From assembly GCA_018828125.1 (NCBI GenBank), contig JAHJWB010000013.1, positions 186,001 through 250,000 on the forward strand: a stretch of DNA of 64,000 nt, written 5' to 3'. Below, piece by piece: positions 45,229-55,230 of the stretch. Position 1 is the stretch's first letter. Each line of letters starts with the position of its first letter. This stretch comes from Gammaproteobacteria bacterium. GTDB lineage: Bacteria; Pseudomonadota; Gammaproteobacteria; Burkholderiales; Burkholderiaceae_C. Position numbers and translations under genes: made by a program. Under the pieces are notes generated by a model. It was not told the DNA's origin. It did no database searches and saw only the letters and a list, made by a program, of their open reading frames with translations.

Positions 45229-45939
45229 TTATCGTCCTGCGGGCAACGATGCGGCGGGTAAAGGCGCCGCCGGTTTGCGGCCTGCAGCGGCGGCATCGGC
45301 CTGCGATTTTTTTACCCGCGCGCGGCGCTCTTCGGCCGCCTTGATCACCTGGGCCTGACGGGCTCGTGCCTTGGCGGCACGGTCTGCGTTCTGGCCGTTG
45401 CGGGTTGCCTGCTCGGAGGCCTGGGTCTGCACCCGATCGCGCTGATCCTGCGCACGGCGCTCGGCATCGCGCTCGCGCTGGGCCAGGGTGGCCTTATGGG
45501 TCTGCGGGTTGGCAACCACAGGCGCGCCTCGCACAGAAGCGCCGGGTATTACACCCTGGGCAGCGGCGGGAGGCACGCCTTTGGTTTTCTCTTCTATGGA
45601 ACGCAGGCGCTCTGCTGCCTTCTCTTTGCGCTCAGCGTCGTTCAGTTCGATCTCTTGGGCGCGCAGCCGCGTCTCGGCATCGCGCACCTTTGCACGCACG
45701 CCGCGCAAGCAATCCTCCACTGAAAACCGCTGATAACACGCGGCCTCCTCATGCTGGCGCTTCGCGTTAATGGCCGTGCGCTCGTTTTGAATGCGCTCGT
45801 GTTCGGCCTTGCGAAGCGCAGCGGACAGCGCTTTGGGGGATTCATCGGTCACTTCAGCCGTCTGAGCACCCGCTGATGAGCCCGCCACCGTCCAGCAAAG
45901 CACAGCAGACGCCATAACCGAACGCATAGACACTCTCAT
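45229..45939 (-). CDS. Secreted coiled-coil protein of unknown function, coupled to zapE
   Basis: 236 residues. A signal peptide with cleavage near AGAQTAE (about 25) is followed by almost continuous charged helix rich in Arg, Glu, Gln and Ala (for example KVRDAETRLRAQEIELNDAE), likely coiled coil. A single pair of Cys lies at CYQRFSVEDC (about 68-77). The C-terminus is Ala/Pro-rich. Its ATG overlaps the zapE stop by four bases (ATGA), indicating translational coupling to a division-linked ATPase. No domain is recognised. A periplasmic role alongside division or the envelope is possible but unproven. Confidence 0.7.
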   Translation of the reverse strand: MRVSMRSVMASAVLCWTVAGSSAGAQTAEVTDESPKALSAALRKAEHERIQNERTAINAKRQHEEAACYQRFSVEDCLRGVRAKVRDAETRLRAQEIELNDAERKEKAAERLRSIEEKTKGVPPAAAQGVIPGASVRGAPVVANPQTHKATLAQRERDAERRAQDQRDRVQTQASEQATRNGQNADRAAKARARQAQVIKAAEERRARVKKSQADAAAAGRKPAAPLPAASLPAGR

Positions 45940-47033
45940 GTGAGCCCCGTATCCACCATGCGGCGATCCAGCGCCAGAAACTCTTTGGACTGCATTTCGT
46001 TCAGCCGTGAAACCGTGCGAGGAAACTCATGGGCCAATGGGCCTTCGGTGTACAGCTGCTCCGGCTGCACCGCGGCAGACAAGATGAGCTTCACCCGCCG
46101 GTCGTACAAAACATCCACCAACCAGGTAAAACGCCTTGCAGGAGACGCCATGCTGACGGGCAGATAAGGCACATCCGACAGCAGCACGGTGTGAAACTGG
46201 GTGGCGATTTCCAGATAGTCATTTTGCGAACGTGGCCCGCCACACAGGGTCTGGAAGTCGAACCAGACCACCCCCCCTGCCTTGCGACGCGCCCGGATCT
46301 CGCGCGCTTCGATGTGCAGCACCGGGTCTTCATCATGCACTTCGGCCAGTTGGTCAAACGCTTGGCCCATCTCCGCATCGGCCTGCGGCCCGAGCGGCGT
46401 GTGGTACAGCTTCACCTGCTCCATCGTGCGCCGACGATAGTCAGTGCCGTTATCTACGTTAACGACTTCAAGGCGCTCGTTCAACAAGGCAATCGCTGGC
46501 AAGATGCGGTCGCGGTGCAGCCCATCGGGGTACAGGTCGTCAGGCTTGAAGTTGGAGGTGGTGACAAAACCCACGCCGTTCTGGAACAGCGCCGCCAGCA
46601 AGCGGTGCAGGATCATGGCATCGGTGATGTCGGCCACATGAAACTCGTCAAAGCAGATGAGTTTGTAGCGCTTTGCGATGCGCGCACCCAACACGTCCAG
46701 CGGATTGACGGTGCCCTGGAGGCCCGACAGCTCTCGGTGCACTTCGCGCATGAACTCGTGAAAGTGCAGGCGCACTTTGCGCTTGAGTGGCACAGCGTCA
46801 AAGAAACATTCCATCAGGAAGCTCTTGCCCCGCCCCACCCCGCCATACATGTACACCCCGCGCGGAACATCGGGGCGGTTGATCAGTTTTTTGAGTGCGT
46901 TGGAGCGGCTCGTCTTGTAAGACGCCCAGTCGTCCGCACAACGTTGGAGGGCATCCACTGCGCGCAATTGGGCAGGGTCACTTTGGTAGCCTTTGGCGGC
47001 CAGTTCGGCCAGATAAGCCTGTTTTACAGTCAC
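45936..47033 (-). CDS. zapE: Cell division protein ZapE (AFG1-like ATPase)
   Basis: 365 residues, the usual AFG1/ZapE length. Walker A is YGGVGRGKSFLMECFF (about 64-79), Walker B is LICFDEFHVADITDAMIL (about 129-146), and sensor VTTSNFKPDDLYPDGL follows. In E. coli ZapE associates with the divisome at late constriction and affects Z-ring stability; the AFG1 homologue is mitochondrial. The start codon is GTG at 47033, since no upstream ATG is in frame before a family A repeat. The coiled-coil protein gene follows with an ATGA overlap. Confidence 0.93.
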   Translation of the reverse strand: MTVKQAYLAELAAKGYQSDPAQLRAVDALQRCADDWASYKTSRSNALKKLINRPDVPRGVYMYGGVGRGKSFLMECFFDAVPLKRKVRLHFHEFMREVHRELSGLQGTVNPLDVLGARIAKRYKLICFDEFHVADITDAMILHRLLAALFQNGVGFVTTSNFKPDDLYPDGLHRDRILPAIALLNERLEVVNVDNGTDYRRRTMEQVKLYHTPLGPQADAEMGQAFDQLAEVHDEDPVLHIEAREIRARRKAGGVVWFDFQTLCGGPRSQNDYLEIATQFHTVLLSDVPYLPVSMASPARRFTWLVDVLYDRRVKLILSAAVQPEQLYTEGPLAHEFPRTVSRLNEMQSKEFLALDRRMVDTGLT

Positions 47034-47050
47034 GCGGTGGATGCTCTGAT

Positions 47051-47108
47051 ACTATGAATTTAATAGCTACTAGCGCTTACCTATAAAGCGCTAGAGCCCG
47101 TTTTTATC
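47051..47108 (-). repeat. Dispersed family A hairpin repeat, copy 9
   Basis: Perfect arms TAGCGCTT (47071-47078) and AAGCGCTA (47086-47093), flanked by AATTTAATAGCTAC. It fills the gap between the lpd stop codon and the zapE start, both genes being on the minus strand. Confidence 0.85.
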
Positions 47109-47113
47109 AATAA

Positions 47114-48541
47114 TCAGAAGTTCAGCGTGCGCTTGTCCACGGCCAGGGCCGCTTCTTTGGTGGCTTCGCTCAAGGACGGGTGTGCGTGGCAGATGCGGGC
47201 GATGTCCTCGCTGCTGGCCTTGAACTCCATGGCCACGACTGCCTCGGCGATCAACTCGCTGGCTTGCGGGCCCACGATGTGCACACCCAGGATTTCATCA
47301 GTCTCCGCGTCCGCCAGCATCTTGACCATGCCGTTGGTGTCGCCCAGCGCCCGCGCACGGCCGTTGGCCAGGAACGGGAAGCTGCCGGACTTGTACTTGA
47401 CGCCGTCGGCCTTGAGCTGCTGCTCGGTGCGGCCCACCCATGCGATCTCGGGGCTGGTGTAGATGACCCAAGGCACCGTGTTGAAGTTGACATGGCCGTG
47501 TTGGCCGGCCATGCGCTCAGCCACGGCCACGCCTTCTTCCTCAGCCTTGTGCGCCAGCATCGGGCCGCGCACCACATCACCCACGGCCCACACGCCGGGC
47601 AGGTTAGTCTTGCAGTCAGCATCCACCACGATGGCGCCGCGCTCGTCCAGGGCAAGGCCCACGGCTTCGGTGTTCAGGCCGATGGTGTTGGGCACGCGGC
47701 CGATGGAGACGATGAGTTTGTCCACCTCCAGCGCCTGGGCTTCGCCTTTGGCATTGGTGTAGGCGATGGAGACGCCCTTCTTGCCGGTCTTGATTTCGCC
47801 GACCTTCACGCCCAGCTCGATCTTGAGGCCCTGCTTGTCGAAGGCCTTCTTGGCTTCCTTGGCGATCTGCTCGTCCACCGCACCCAGGAAGGTCGGCAGA
47901 CCTTCAAGGATGGTGACTTCAGCACCCAGGCGGCGCCACACCGAGCCCATTTCCAGCCCGATCACGCCCGAGCCGATGAGGCCGAGCTTCTTGGGCACTG
48001 CGCCCACGCGCAGCGCGCCGTCGTTGGACAGCACGAATTCTTCGTCAAACGGCGTGCCGGGCAGCGCACGGGCGTTGGAGCCCGTGGCGATGATGATCTG
48101 CTTACCCGTCAGCGATTCTTCGGCGGCACCGGCCACCTTGATCTCATAGCCACCTTCGGCAGCCTTCACGAACGAGCCGCGGCCGTGGAAGAAGCTGACT
48201 TTGTTCTTCTTGAACAGGTACAGGATGCCGTCGTTGTTCTGCTTCACAACGGTGTCCTTGCGGGCGATCATCTTGGCCACATCCATCTTCACGCCGGTGG
48301 CCGTAATGCCGTGCTCGGCAAAGTGCTTGTTGGCGTGCTCAAAGTGCTCGGACGATTGCAACAACGCCTTGGAGGGAATGCAGCCCACGTTGGTGCAGGT
48401 GCCACCGGGTGCGGGGCCGCCCTTTTCGTTCTTCCACTCGTCAATACAGGCCACGCTGAAGCCCAATTGGGCGGCACGGATGGCGGCGATGTAGCCGCCG
48501 GGGCCGCCACCGATGACGATCACGTCGAATTGTTTGCTCAT
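47114..48541 (-). CDS. lpdA: Dihydrolipoyl dehydrogenase (E3)
   Basis: 475 residues. The FAD-binding start is [20 protein letters not shown] (4-23). The redox-active disulphide is in [15 protein letters not shown] (Cys about 46 and 51). The NAD-binding [17 protein letters not shown] and the C-terminal catalytic [15 protein letters not shown] (His-Pro with Glu) complete the site. Reoxidises the lipoyl arm of 2-oxoglutarate dehydrogenase, and probably serves other complexes. The ATG at 48541 is chosen over one five codons upstream. It is third in the sucA-sucB-lpd set, but separated from sucB by a strong terminator-like hairpin. Confidence 0.95.
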   Translation of the reverse strand: MSKQFDVIVIGGGPGGYIAAIRAAQLGFSVACIDEWKNEKGGPAPGGTCTNVGCIPSKALLQSSEHFEHANKHFAEHGITATGVKMDVAKMIARKDTVVKQNNDGILYLFKKNKVSFFHGRGSFVKAAEGGYEIKVAGAAEESLTGKQIIIATGSNARALPGTPFDEEFVLSNDGALRVGAVPKKLGLIGSGVIGLEMGSVWRRLGAEVTILEGLPTFLGAVDEQIAKEAKKAFDKQGLKIELGVKVGEIKTGKKGVSIAYTNAKGEAQALEVDKLIVSIGRVPNTIGLNTEAVGLALDERGAIVVDADCKTNLPGVWAVGDVVRGPMLAHKAEEEGVAVAERMAGQHGHVNFNTVPWVIYTSPEIAWVGRTEQQLKADGVKYKSGSFPFLANGRARALGDTNGMVKMLADAETDEILGVHIVGPQASELIAEAVVAMEFKASSEDIARICHAHPSLSEATKEAALAVDKRTLNF

Positions 48542-48567
48542 ATCGGTCTCAATCACTTGTTCATTGG

Positions 48568-48619
48568 AAAAAAAGACCCACCGGCGGGCGCGGCCAAGGG
48601 CCGGCCACGCGGGTGGGTC
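48568..48619 (-). terminator. Strong hairpin and T-run between sucB and lpd
   Basis: On the minus strand an 8-bp outer stem (GACCCACC at 48612-48619 with GGTGGGTC at 48575-48582), reinforced by an inner GGCC/GGCC stem, is followed by seven Ts (48568-48574). It lies 14 bases after the sucB stop and before the lpd start, in the same transcript, so it is a candidate partial terminator or attenuator. Confidence 0.8.
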
Positions 48620-48632
48620 GATTCGGGTGCTA

Positions 48633-49910
48633 TCAGATGTCGAACAGCAGGCGCGACGGGTCTTCCAGCGCCTCCTTCATCGCCACGAGGCCCAGTACGG
48701 CTTCGCGACCGTCGATGATGCGGTGGTCGTAAGACATTGCCAGGTAGTTCATGGGGCGGACAACAACTTGGCCGTTTTCGACCACTGCACGGTCCTTGGT
48801 GGCGTGCACGCCCAGAATGGCGGACTGCGGCGGGTTGATGATGGGGGTGGACATCATCGAACCGAATGTTCCACCATTGGAGATGGAGAAGGTGCCGCCG
48901 GTCATTTCTTCAATGCCCAGCTTGCCTTCGGCGGCCTTTTTGCCGAATTCGGCAATCTTCTTCTCGATGTCGGCAAAGCTCATCTGGTCGGCGTTGCGCA
49001 GGATGGGCACCACCAGGCCACGGGGCGAGCCCACGGCAATACCGATGTCGAAGAAGCCGTGGTAAACGATGTCGTTGCCATCGACAGAAGCGTTCAGAAC
49101 GGGGTACTTCTTCAAGGCATGCACGGCCGCCTTCACGAAGAAGCTCATGAAGCCGATCTTGACACCATGTTCCTTGGTGAATGCGTCCTGGAACTTCTTG
49201 CGCATGTCCATCACCGGCGCCATGTTCACTTCATTGAACGTGGTCAGGATGGCGTTGGTCGATTGCGATTGCAGCAGGCGCTCGGCCACGCGGGCGCGCA
49301 GGCGGCTCATGGGCACGCGTTGCTCGGGTCGACCGCTCAGGTCTTCCTTGCCTGCAGGTGCAGCCACTTGCGGCAGCGCCTTGGTAGGCACACCCGTGGG
49401 GATGGCGCTAGGCGCTGCAACGGCGGCCTTGGCGGCACCACCGGCGACTGCGCCAAGCACATCTCCCTTGGTCACGCGGCCATCCTTGCCAGTGCCAGCC
49501 ACAGCCGACGCAGACAGGTTGTTCTCGGCCAGCAACTTGGCAGCCGCAGGCATGGCCACGTCGCCCTTGGAGCCACCGGCAGCCGCCGGTGCGGCTGCAG
49601 GAGCCGACGCCGTGGCAGCAGCGGGTGCTGCGGCTGCGGCGGGAGCAGGTGCGGCTGCCCCGGCCTTGCCTTCGGTGTCGATCTTGGCGATGAGCTGCTC
49701 CGCCGCCACCGTGGCACCGTCCCCTTGGACGATTTCTGTCAACACGCCTGCTGCCGGGGCAGGCACTTCCAGCACGACCTTGTCGGTTTCAATCTCAATC
49801 AAAATCTCATCGATTGCCACAGCCTCACCGGCCTTTTTCTTCCACGTCAGCATGGTGGCTTCCGCCACGGATTCGGACAGCTGTGGGACTTTGACTTCTA
49901 CGATAGCCAT
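48633..49910 (-). CDS. sucB: Dihydrolipoyllysine-residue succinyltransferase (E2 of 2-oxoglutarate dehydrogenase)
   Basis: 425 residues. The lipoyl domain (1-75) has the modified Lys in [14 protein letters not shown]. An Ala/Pro-rich hinge (about 80-115) follows. The peripheral subunit-binding domain contains [20 protein letters not shown]. The catalytic CoA-acyltransferase domain ends in [20 protein letters not shown] with the catalytic His (about 396). Transfers succinyl from lipoyl to CoA. The gap to sucA is 55 bases with three tandem TTCTG units; the downstream lpd lies beyond a hairpin terminator. Confidence 0.96.
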   Translation of the reverse strand: MAIVEVKVPQLSESVAEATMLTWKKKAGEAVAIDEILIEIETDKVVLEVPAPAAGVLTEIVQGDGATVAAEQLIAKIDTEGKAGAAAPAPAAAAAPAAATASAPAAAPAAAGGSKGDVAMPAAAKLLAENNLSASAVAGTGKDGRVTKGDVLGAVAGGAAKAAVAAPSAIPTGVPTKALPQVAAPAGKEDLSGRPEQRVPMSRLRARVAERLLQSQSTNAILTTFNEVNMAPVMDMRKKFQDAFTKEHGVKIGFMSFFVKAAVHALKKYPVLNASVDGNDIVYHGFFDIGIAVGSPRGLVVPILRNADQMSFADIEKKIAEFGKKAAEGKLGIEEMTGGTFSISNGGTFGSMMSTPIINPPQSAILGVHATKDRAVVENGQVVVRPMNYLAMSYDHRIIDGREAVLGLVAMKEALEDPSRLLFDI

Positions 49911-49965
49911 ATCAATTCTTTCGGAATGGGTTCTGTTCTGTTCTGTTTTCGGGGTGCAGCTGGCC

Positions 49966-52845
49966 TTACTTGGTCAGGACAAAACCCTTGAGTTTGGCAA
50001 ACGCGCCGTCCACCAGCGCCTTTTGCTGTTCTTGGTGCAGGTGCGAATAACCGACAGCGGGCGATGCCGAAGCCGCACGGCCGGAGTAGCCCAGCTTCTG
50101 GCCGTCAAGCATGTTTTCGTGGATGTAATGCTGCACGAAGAACCAGGCACCCTGGTTCTGTGGCTCGTCCTGGCACCACACGACATCGGTTGCATTGGGG
50201 TAGCGCTTGAGTTCCGTGGCAAACGCCTTGTGCGGAAACGGATAAAGCTGTTCCACCCGGATGATGGCGACGTCCTCGTCTTCGCGTTCGGTACGCTTTT
50301 TCACGAGGTCGTAATACACCTTGCCGGAGCAAGCGATGACGCGCTTGACCTTGGCCGCCTTCTTGACGATGGTTTCGTCTTGCTCAGGGATCACGGTCTG
50401 GAAACTGCCTTTGGTGAACTCAGACAGCGGCGAGGTCGCGTCCTTGTTACGCAGCAGTGACTTGGGCGTCATGATGATCAGCGGCTTGCGCAGATCACGC
50501 ACCATTTGGCGACGCAGCACGTGGAAGATCTGGCTGGCCGTGGTGGGCTGCACCACTTGCATGTTGGCGTCGGCCGACAGCTGCATGAAACGCTCCAGGC
50601 GTGCCGAGCTGTGCTCAGGGCCCTGGCCTTCGTAGCCGTGCGGCAGCATCAGCGTAATACCGTTGACGCGTCCCCACTTCACTTCACCCGAGGCGATGAA
50701 CTGGTCGATCACGACCTGTGCGCCATTGGCAAAATCGCCAAACTGCGCCTCCCAAACCACCAAGGTATTGGGATCGTTGGAAGCGTAGCCGTACTCAAAA
50801 CCCAGCACAGCTTCTTCGGACAGGATCGAGTCGATGACAACAAACGGAGCCTGGTTCTCGGCCACGTTCTGCAGCGGCACATAGGTGCCGATGTCCCACT
50901 TCTCGCGCTTTTGGTCGTGAATGACCGAATGGCGGTGGGTGAACGTGCCGCGACCACAGTCTTCGCCCGACAGACGCACCGGGTAGCCGCTGGCCACGAG
51001 CGAGGCAAACGCCATGTGCTCGCCCATGCCCCAGTCCACCGGCGTGTCGCCACGGCCCATGGCTGCACGGTCGTCGTACACCTTCTTGACCAGTTGGTGC
51101 GGTGTCACGCTTTCTGGGATGGTCGTGATCTTTTCGGCCAGACGCTTCCACTCAGCCAACGGGATGGCAGTGTCGCCTGCGTCGGTCCACTTCTTGCCCA
51201 GGAACGGGCTCCAGTCGACGGCGTACTTGCTCTTGAAGTTGGTCAGCACCGGATCGACGGTGTGCTTGCCAGCGTCCATGGCGGCGCGGTAGGCCTTGGC
51301 CATATCGTCGCCCAGGGTTTCGCCCATCCCCTGCGCAGCCAGCTTGTCGGCATACAGCTTGCGCGTGCCAGGGTGCTGGCCAATCTTCTTGTACATCAGT
51401 GGCTGGGTCAGAGCCGGCGTGTCTTGCTCGTTGTGGCCCAGTTTGCGGAAGCAGATGATGTCCACCACCACGTCCTTGGCGAATTCCATGCGGAACTCCA
51501 GGGCGAGCTGGGTGGCCAGCACCACAGCTTCTGGGTCATCACCATTCACGTGCAGCACGGGCGACTCGATCATCTTGACGATGTCGGTGCAGTACAGCGT
51601 GGACCGCGTGTCGCGTGGATCGGAGGTGGTGAAGCCGATCTGATTGTTAATGATGATGTGGACCGTGCCGCCAGTGGAGTAGCCACGGGTCTGCGCCAGC
51701 GCCAGGGTTTCCTGGTTCACACCTTGGCCAGCAAAAGCCGCATCGCCGTGCACCAGCACAGGCAGCACCTGCTTGCCGAGCGGGTCAGCACGGCGGTCCA
51801 TGCGCGCACGCACCGAGCCTTCGACCACGGGATTCACGATTTCGAGGTGGGACGGGTTGAACGCCAGCGACAGGTGAACTGGCCCGCCAGGGGTGGTCAC
51901 GTCGGAGCTAAAGCCTTGGTGGTACTTCACATCACCGGATGGGAGGTCTTCAGGCGCGGTGTGATCGAACTCAGCAAACAGGTCCTTGGGCATCTTGCCC
52001 ATGGAGTTCACGAGCACGTTCAAGCGGCCACGGTGGGCCATGCCAATCACGATTTCCTGCACACCCTTGGCGCCAGCAGACTGGATCAGCTCGTCCATCG
52101 CGGCGATGAAGCTCTCACCCCCTTCAAGGGAGAAACGCTTCTGGCCCACGTACTTGGTGTGGAGGAAACGCTCCAGGCCTTCCGCAGCCGTCAGACGGTC
52201 CAGAATCTGCTTTTTCTTTTCGACGCCGAAGCTGGGCTTGCTGCGGATTTTTTCCAGCTTTTCCTGCCACCAGCGTTTCTGGTTCTGGTCGGTGGCGTAC
52301 ATGTACTCGGCACCGATGGAGCCGCAATACGTTTCGCGCAGCGCGTTGATCAACTCGCGCAGCGGCATCGACTCTTTGCCGAAGAATGTGTTGCTGGTGT
52401 TGAACACAGTTTCCTGGTCAGCATCGCTGAAACCATAGAAAGAGGGTTCGAGCTCCGGGATTGCAGGGCGCTCGGTGCGCTTCAGGGGATCGAGATCGGC
52501 CCACCGTTGCCCAACGTTGCGGTACGCGGCGATCAACTGCTGAACGGCGGTGCGCTTGCGGCCCAGTTCAGAGTCGGCACCAGTGGCAACAACGACCTTC
52601 GTGCCACCTTGTTTTGCGCGCTCTGCGAAAGCATTGATGACAGGCAGATGGGGGACGTCTTTGGCATTGGAGCCGTCAACAGCTGGCACATGCTGCAACG
52701 CGTCAAAGTACTCGCGCCAGTTGTCAGGCACGCTGCCGGGGTTTTCGAGGTAGTTCTCGTACATCTCTTCGACATAGGGCGCATTGCCGCCGAAGAGGTA
52801 GGTGTTGCCTTGGTAGGCTTGATAGACGGATGTCGTATCGCTCAT
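49966..52845 (-). CDS. sucA: 2-oxoglutarate dehydrogenase E1 component
   Basis: 959 residues, close to the normal length. The N-terminal E2-binding segment includes [20 protein letters not shown] (about 17-36). The thiamine diphosphate site includes [17 protein letters not shown] (about 270-286), and [15 protein letters not shown] with [12 protein letters not shown] follows. It decarboxylates 2-oxoglutarate in the TCA cycle and succinylates the sucB lipoyl arm. First gene of the operon. The 245-base divergent gap to the AI-2E-family gene includes a short perfect hairpin near the translation start. Confidence 0.96.
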   Translation of the reverse strand: MSDTTSVYQAYQGNTYLFGGNAPYVEEMYENYLENPGSVPDNWREYFDALQHVPAVDGSNAKDVPHLPVINAFAERAKQGGTKVVVATGADSELGRKRTAVQQLIAAYRNVGQRWADLDPLKRTERPAIPELEPSFYGFSDADQETVFNTSNTFFGKESMPLRELINALRETYCGSIGAEYMYATDQNQKRWWQEKLEKIRSKPSFGVEKKKQILDRLTAAEGLERFLHTKYVGQKRFSLEGGESFIAAMDELIQSAGAKGVQEIVIGMAHRGRLNVLVNSMGKMPKDLFAEFDHTAPEDLPSGDVKYHQGFSSDVTTPGGPVHLSLAFNPSHLEIVNPVVEGSVRARMDRRADPLGKQVLPVLVHGDAAFAGQGVNQETLALAQTRGYSTGGTVHIIINNQIGFTTSDPRDTRSTLYCTDIVKMIESPVLHVNGDDPEAVVLATQLALEFRMEFAKDVVVDIICFRKLGHNEQDTPALTQPLMYKKIGQHPGTRKLYADKLAAQGMGETLGDDMAKAYRAAMDAGKHTVDPVLTNFKSKYAVDWSPFLGKKWTDAGDTAIPLAEWKRLAEKITTIPESVTPHQLVKKVYDDRAAMGRGDTPVDWGMGEHMAFASLVASGYPVRLSGEDCGRGTFTHRHSVIHDQKREKWDIGTYVPLQNVAENQAPFVVIDSILSEEAVLGFEYGYASNDPNTLVVWEAQFGDFANGAQVVIDQFIASGEVKWGRVNGITLMLPHGYEGQGPEHSSARLERFMQLSADANMQVVQPTTASQIFHVLRRQMVRDLRKPLIIMTPKSLLRNKDATSPLSEFTKGSFQTVIPEQDETIVKKAAKVKRVIACSGKVYYDLVKKRTEREDEDVAIIRVEQLYPFPHKAFATELKRYPNATDVVWCQDEPQNQGAWFFVQHYIHENMLDGQKLGYSGRAASASPAVGYSHLHQEQQKALVDGAFAKLKGFVLTK

Positions 52846-52860
52846 ATTCCGCTGACCTCC

Positions 52861-52877
52861 GCTTTCCTTGGGAAAGC
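52861..52877. promoter_or_regulatory. Short perfect palindrome in the sucA 5' leader
   Basis: GCTTTCC (52861-52867) / GGAAAGC (52871-52877) with a 3-base loop, 16 bases before the sucA ATG on the minus strand. It may be a small leader hairpin near the ribosome-binding site or part of an operator; the sequence does not decide. Confidence 0.35.
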
Positions 52878-53090
52878 ATTAGCTGGTTGAGAAACCTTCC
52901 GCGACACGGCTGAACCGGTTGGCGGATGCGACTGTGGCTAGGGAAGGGCCTTGGTACGGGCACCATTGTGCCACTGAACGCGAGTACGCCCAACCCTGGT
53001 GGTTTTGGAAATCAAACAGATCCGCCCAAAAACTGCTGCCCGCGACAGGCGGTCGCGTACATTCCGGGTATCCGATTGCCTGACCCAAAC

Positions 53091-54152
53091 ATGACACCTT
53101 CGACCCTCCAAAACAAAACTTTCCTGCTACTGCTGATCGTTGTCACCATCGCTTTCGGGGCCATTCTGTGGGAATTTCACGGCGCGGTGTTCTGGGGCGT
53201 GATCCTTGCGATCCTGTTTGCCCCTTTGCACCGCAAGCTGTTGCGGCGGATGCCCCGAAAAAAGAATCTGGCTGCACTGTGCACGCTGGGCCTATGTCTC
53301 GTCATCGTCATCCTGCCCATGACTGCCATCACCATATCGTTGATTCAGGAAGCAACGGTGATATACGAGCGGGTGCGGTCAGGCCAACTGAATTTCGGTC
53401 TCTATCTCCAGCAGGTGATTGCCGCGCTGCCGGAGTGGGCAGCCAATCTGTTGGACCGCCTGAACCTGACCACGCTGGGAGAATTGCAGCAGAAGTTTTC
53501 TTCCGTGGCAGTCCAGGCCAGTCAGTTTGTGGCAACCCAAGCGCTCAGCATCGGCCAGAACACACTGCAGTTTGTCGTGAGCTTCGGCATCATGCTGTAC
53601 CTGCTGTTTTTTCTGCTGCGAGACGGATCCAGCCTCGCATTCCGGATCGGACAGGCAGCCCCCCTGGACGACGCCCATAAGCGACAACTGATAAGCAAAT
53701 TCACTACCGTGATTCGGGCTACGGTGAAGGGCAACATTGTGGTGGCAGCAGCCCAAGGCGCGCTGGGCGGAACGATTTTCTGGATCCTGGGGATTCAGGG
53801 GCCCGTCCTCTGGGGTGTGCTGATGGCTTTTCTGTCGCTCTTGCCAGCAGTGGGCGCTGGTCTGATCTGGGTGCCAGTGGCCATCTATTTCCTGGCCACC
53901 GGTGCGGTGTGGCAAGGGGTTGTTCTCACTGCTTTCGGCATCTTCGTTATTGGGCTCGTAGACAACGTGCTACGCCCAATTTTGGTGGGCAAGGACACCA
54001 AAATGCCGGACTACGTGGTGCTGATTTCGACCCTCGGCGGCATGTCCATGTTCGGGCTTACAGGCTTCGTCATAGGCCCTGTGATCGCAGCACTGTTCAT
54101 GGCCTGCTGGGATCTTTTTGCCCCCAGCCATGCAGACACGCCTACGACATGA
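53091..54152 (+). CDS. AI-2E family transporter (PerM/TqsA-like)
   Basis: 353 residues with about eight membrane segments. Two N-terminal helices (TFLLLLIVVTIAFGAILW, AVFWGVILAILFAPLH), a long cytoplasmic loop (about 90-155), and C-terminal helices with the family motifs FWILGIQGPVLWGVLMAFLS, LLPAVGAGLIWVP and FIGLVDNVLRPILVGKDTKMP-type sequence make this a DUF20 protein. The family was named for autoinducer-2 export by TqsA; other members are Na+/H+ antiporters or of unknown substrate, so the name is not a function. The ATG at 53091 follows a run without a ribosome-binding consensus. Divergent from sucA. Confidence 0.85.
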   Translation: MTPSTLQNKTFLLLLIVVTIAFGAILWEFHGAVFWGVILAILFAPLHRKLLRRMPRKKNLAALCTLGLCLVIVILPMTAITISLIQEATVIYERVRSGQLNFGLYLQQVIAALPEWAANLLDRLNLTTLGELQQKFSSVAVQASQFVATQALSIGQNTLQFVVSFGIMLYLLFFLLRDGSSLAFRIGQAAPLDDAHKRQLISKFTTVIRATVKGNIVVAAAQGALGGTIFWILGIQGPVLWGVLMAFLSLLPAVGAGLIWVPVAIYFLATGAVWQGVVLTAFGIFVIGLVDNVLRPILVGKDTKMPDYVVLISTLGGMSMFGLTGFVIGPVIAALFMACWDLFAPSHADTPTT

Positions 54153-54204
54153 TGTGATGGTGGTTACCTGCCACCTTCTTCGGCGCACCATCCAAACTGG
54201 CGAG

Positions 54205-54248
54205 AAAAATAAAACCCCAAAAACAAAGGCCTCCACAAGGAGGCCTTT
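54205..54248 (-). terminator. Terminator of the tRNA-Lys transcript
   Basis: Read on the minus strand, AAAGGCCTCC and GGAGGCCTTT (stem 54225-54234/54239-54248, loop 4) are followed by TGTTTTTGGGGTTTTATTTTT, a strong T-rich tail downstream of the tRNA gene. Confidence 0.85.
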
Positions 54249-54277
54249 GAAATCAAGCGATTGAGCTTTGAAAAGAG

Positions 54278-54353
54278 TGGTGGGACGTGCGGGGGTCGAA
54301 CCCACGACAAACGGATTAAAAGTCCGCTGCTCTACCAACTGAGCTAACGTCCC
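54278..54353 (-). tRNA. tRNA-Lys (anticodon UUU)
   Basis: A 76-base cloverleaf with encoded CCA. Acceptor 5' GGGACGT pairs with ACGTCCC. The D-loop has AGCTCAGTTGGTAGAGC, the anticodon arm CGGACTTTTAATCCG gives TTT, and the T-arm is GTGGGTTCGACCCCC. All arms pair. Lies between a terminator and tcdA on the minus strand. Confidence 0.97.
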
Positions 54354-54389
54354 AACATTTGAAACTATCTTATCGATAGCTGCAAAGCC

Positions 54390-55226
54390 TCAGATTATAG
54401 CGTCATTTTTGGGCGAATTTTGAGAAGTCGTGGCGAGTTTGTCGAGCACCCATCCTGCCGCGCACTGGCCGAAGGTTGCCGTGACGGCAACAACGGATCC
54501 ATAACCGTGACAGTTCAGTGACCCATCACCGTCGATATTGCATGAAGCATCCGGCTGCGCCACCGCTTCACGGCTGAAGACGCAGGCCACCCCGATTTTC
54601 TTACCTTCGCGAGGTGCTCGGTGGAATTTGCGCAGGCGGTAACGCAGCTGGGCAAGCAAAGGATCGTGGGTAGTATTGGCAAGGTCATCGATGTCCACTT
54701 TGTGCGCATGTCGTTTGCCACCTGCGGCGCCCACTGCGATGTGAAACACTCCTTGGCCTTTCGCCCAGTGAGCCAATGCAGTTTTAGCTTTTACTTGATC
54801 ACAGGCATCAATGATTGCATCGACTGGCCCGGGTGGTAGCAATCCTGGCCAGTTTTCCGCGTCCACGAATTCGTCCACACATTGCACGACACAATCCGGG
54901 TGAATGAGGGCAATACGATCTTGCATGGCCAGTACCTTGGCCTGGCCTACGGTCGACGTCAAGGCGTGAATCTGGCGATTGATGTTCGATTCCGCAACGT
55001 GGTCAAGATCAATCAGCGTCATGCGGCCCACACCGCTGCGAGCCAAAGCTTCGGCAGCCCACGAGCCCACTCCGCCGATTCCGACCACGACCACATGGGC
55101 GTTTCGAATCCTTGCAGCGCCCATCACTCCGTAAAGGCGGTCAAGCCCCCCAAACCGGCGCTGTATCGTTGCGTCGGACGTGGTTTCGCTCGCAACGACC
55201 TGCTCTCCTGGTTCCGATACCGACAT
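54390..55226 (-). CDS. tcdA: tRNA threonylcarbamoyladenosine dehydratase TcdA
   Basis: 278 residues of the E1-like/ThiF superfamily. The Rossmann ATP-binding loop is VVGIGGVGSWAAEALARSG (about 46-64), followed by LIDLDHVAESNINRQIHAL, and the CsdL-type C-terminal half. It cyclises t6A37 in ANN-decoding tRNAs. Cys residues near ACVFSREA and SCNID are family features. It is immediately downstream of cpoB (gap of four bases), so transcribed with tolB-pal-cpoB; a tRNA-Lys, itself an ANN-decoding substrate, is next. Start 55226; a GTG lies one codon earlier. Confidence 0.92.
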   Translation of the reverse strand: MSVSEPGEQVVASETTSDATIQRRFGGLDRLYGVMGAARIRNAHVVVVGIGGVGSWAAEALARSGVGRMTLIDLDHVAESNINRQIHALTSTVGQAKVLAMQDRIALIHPDCVVQCVDEFVDAENWPGLLPPGPVDAIIDACDQVKAKTALAHWAKGQGVFHIAVGAAGGKRHAHKVDIDDLANTTHDPLLAQLRYRLRKFHRAPREGKKIGVACVFSREAVAQPDASCNIDGDGSLNCHGYGSVVAVTATFGQCAAGWVLDKLATTSQNSPKNDAII

Positions 55227-55230
55227 CACG

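Noticed and set aside
45208..45230. CTCCG/CGGAG hairpin after the PP2C gene as a terminator
   Set aside because: The stem is only 5 bp and the following tract has few Ts; too weak to list.
50506..52890. A 794-residue plus-strand open frame
   Set aside because: Antisense of sucA.
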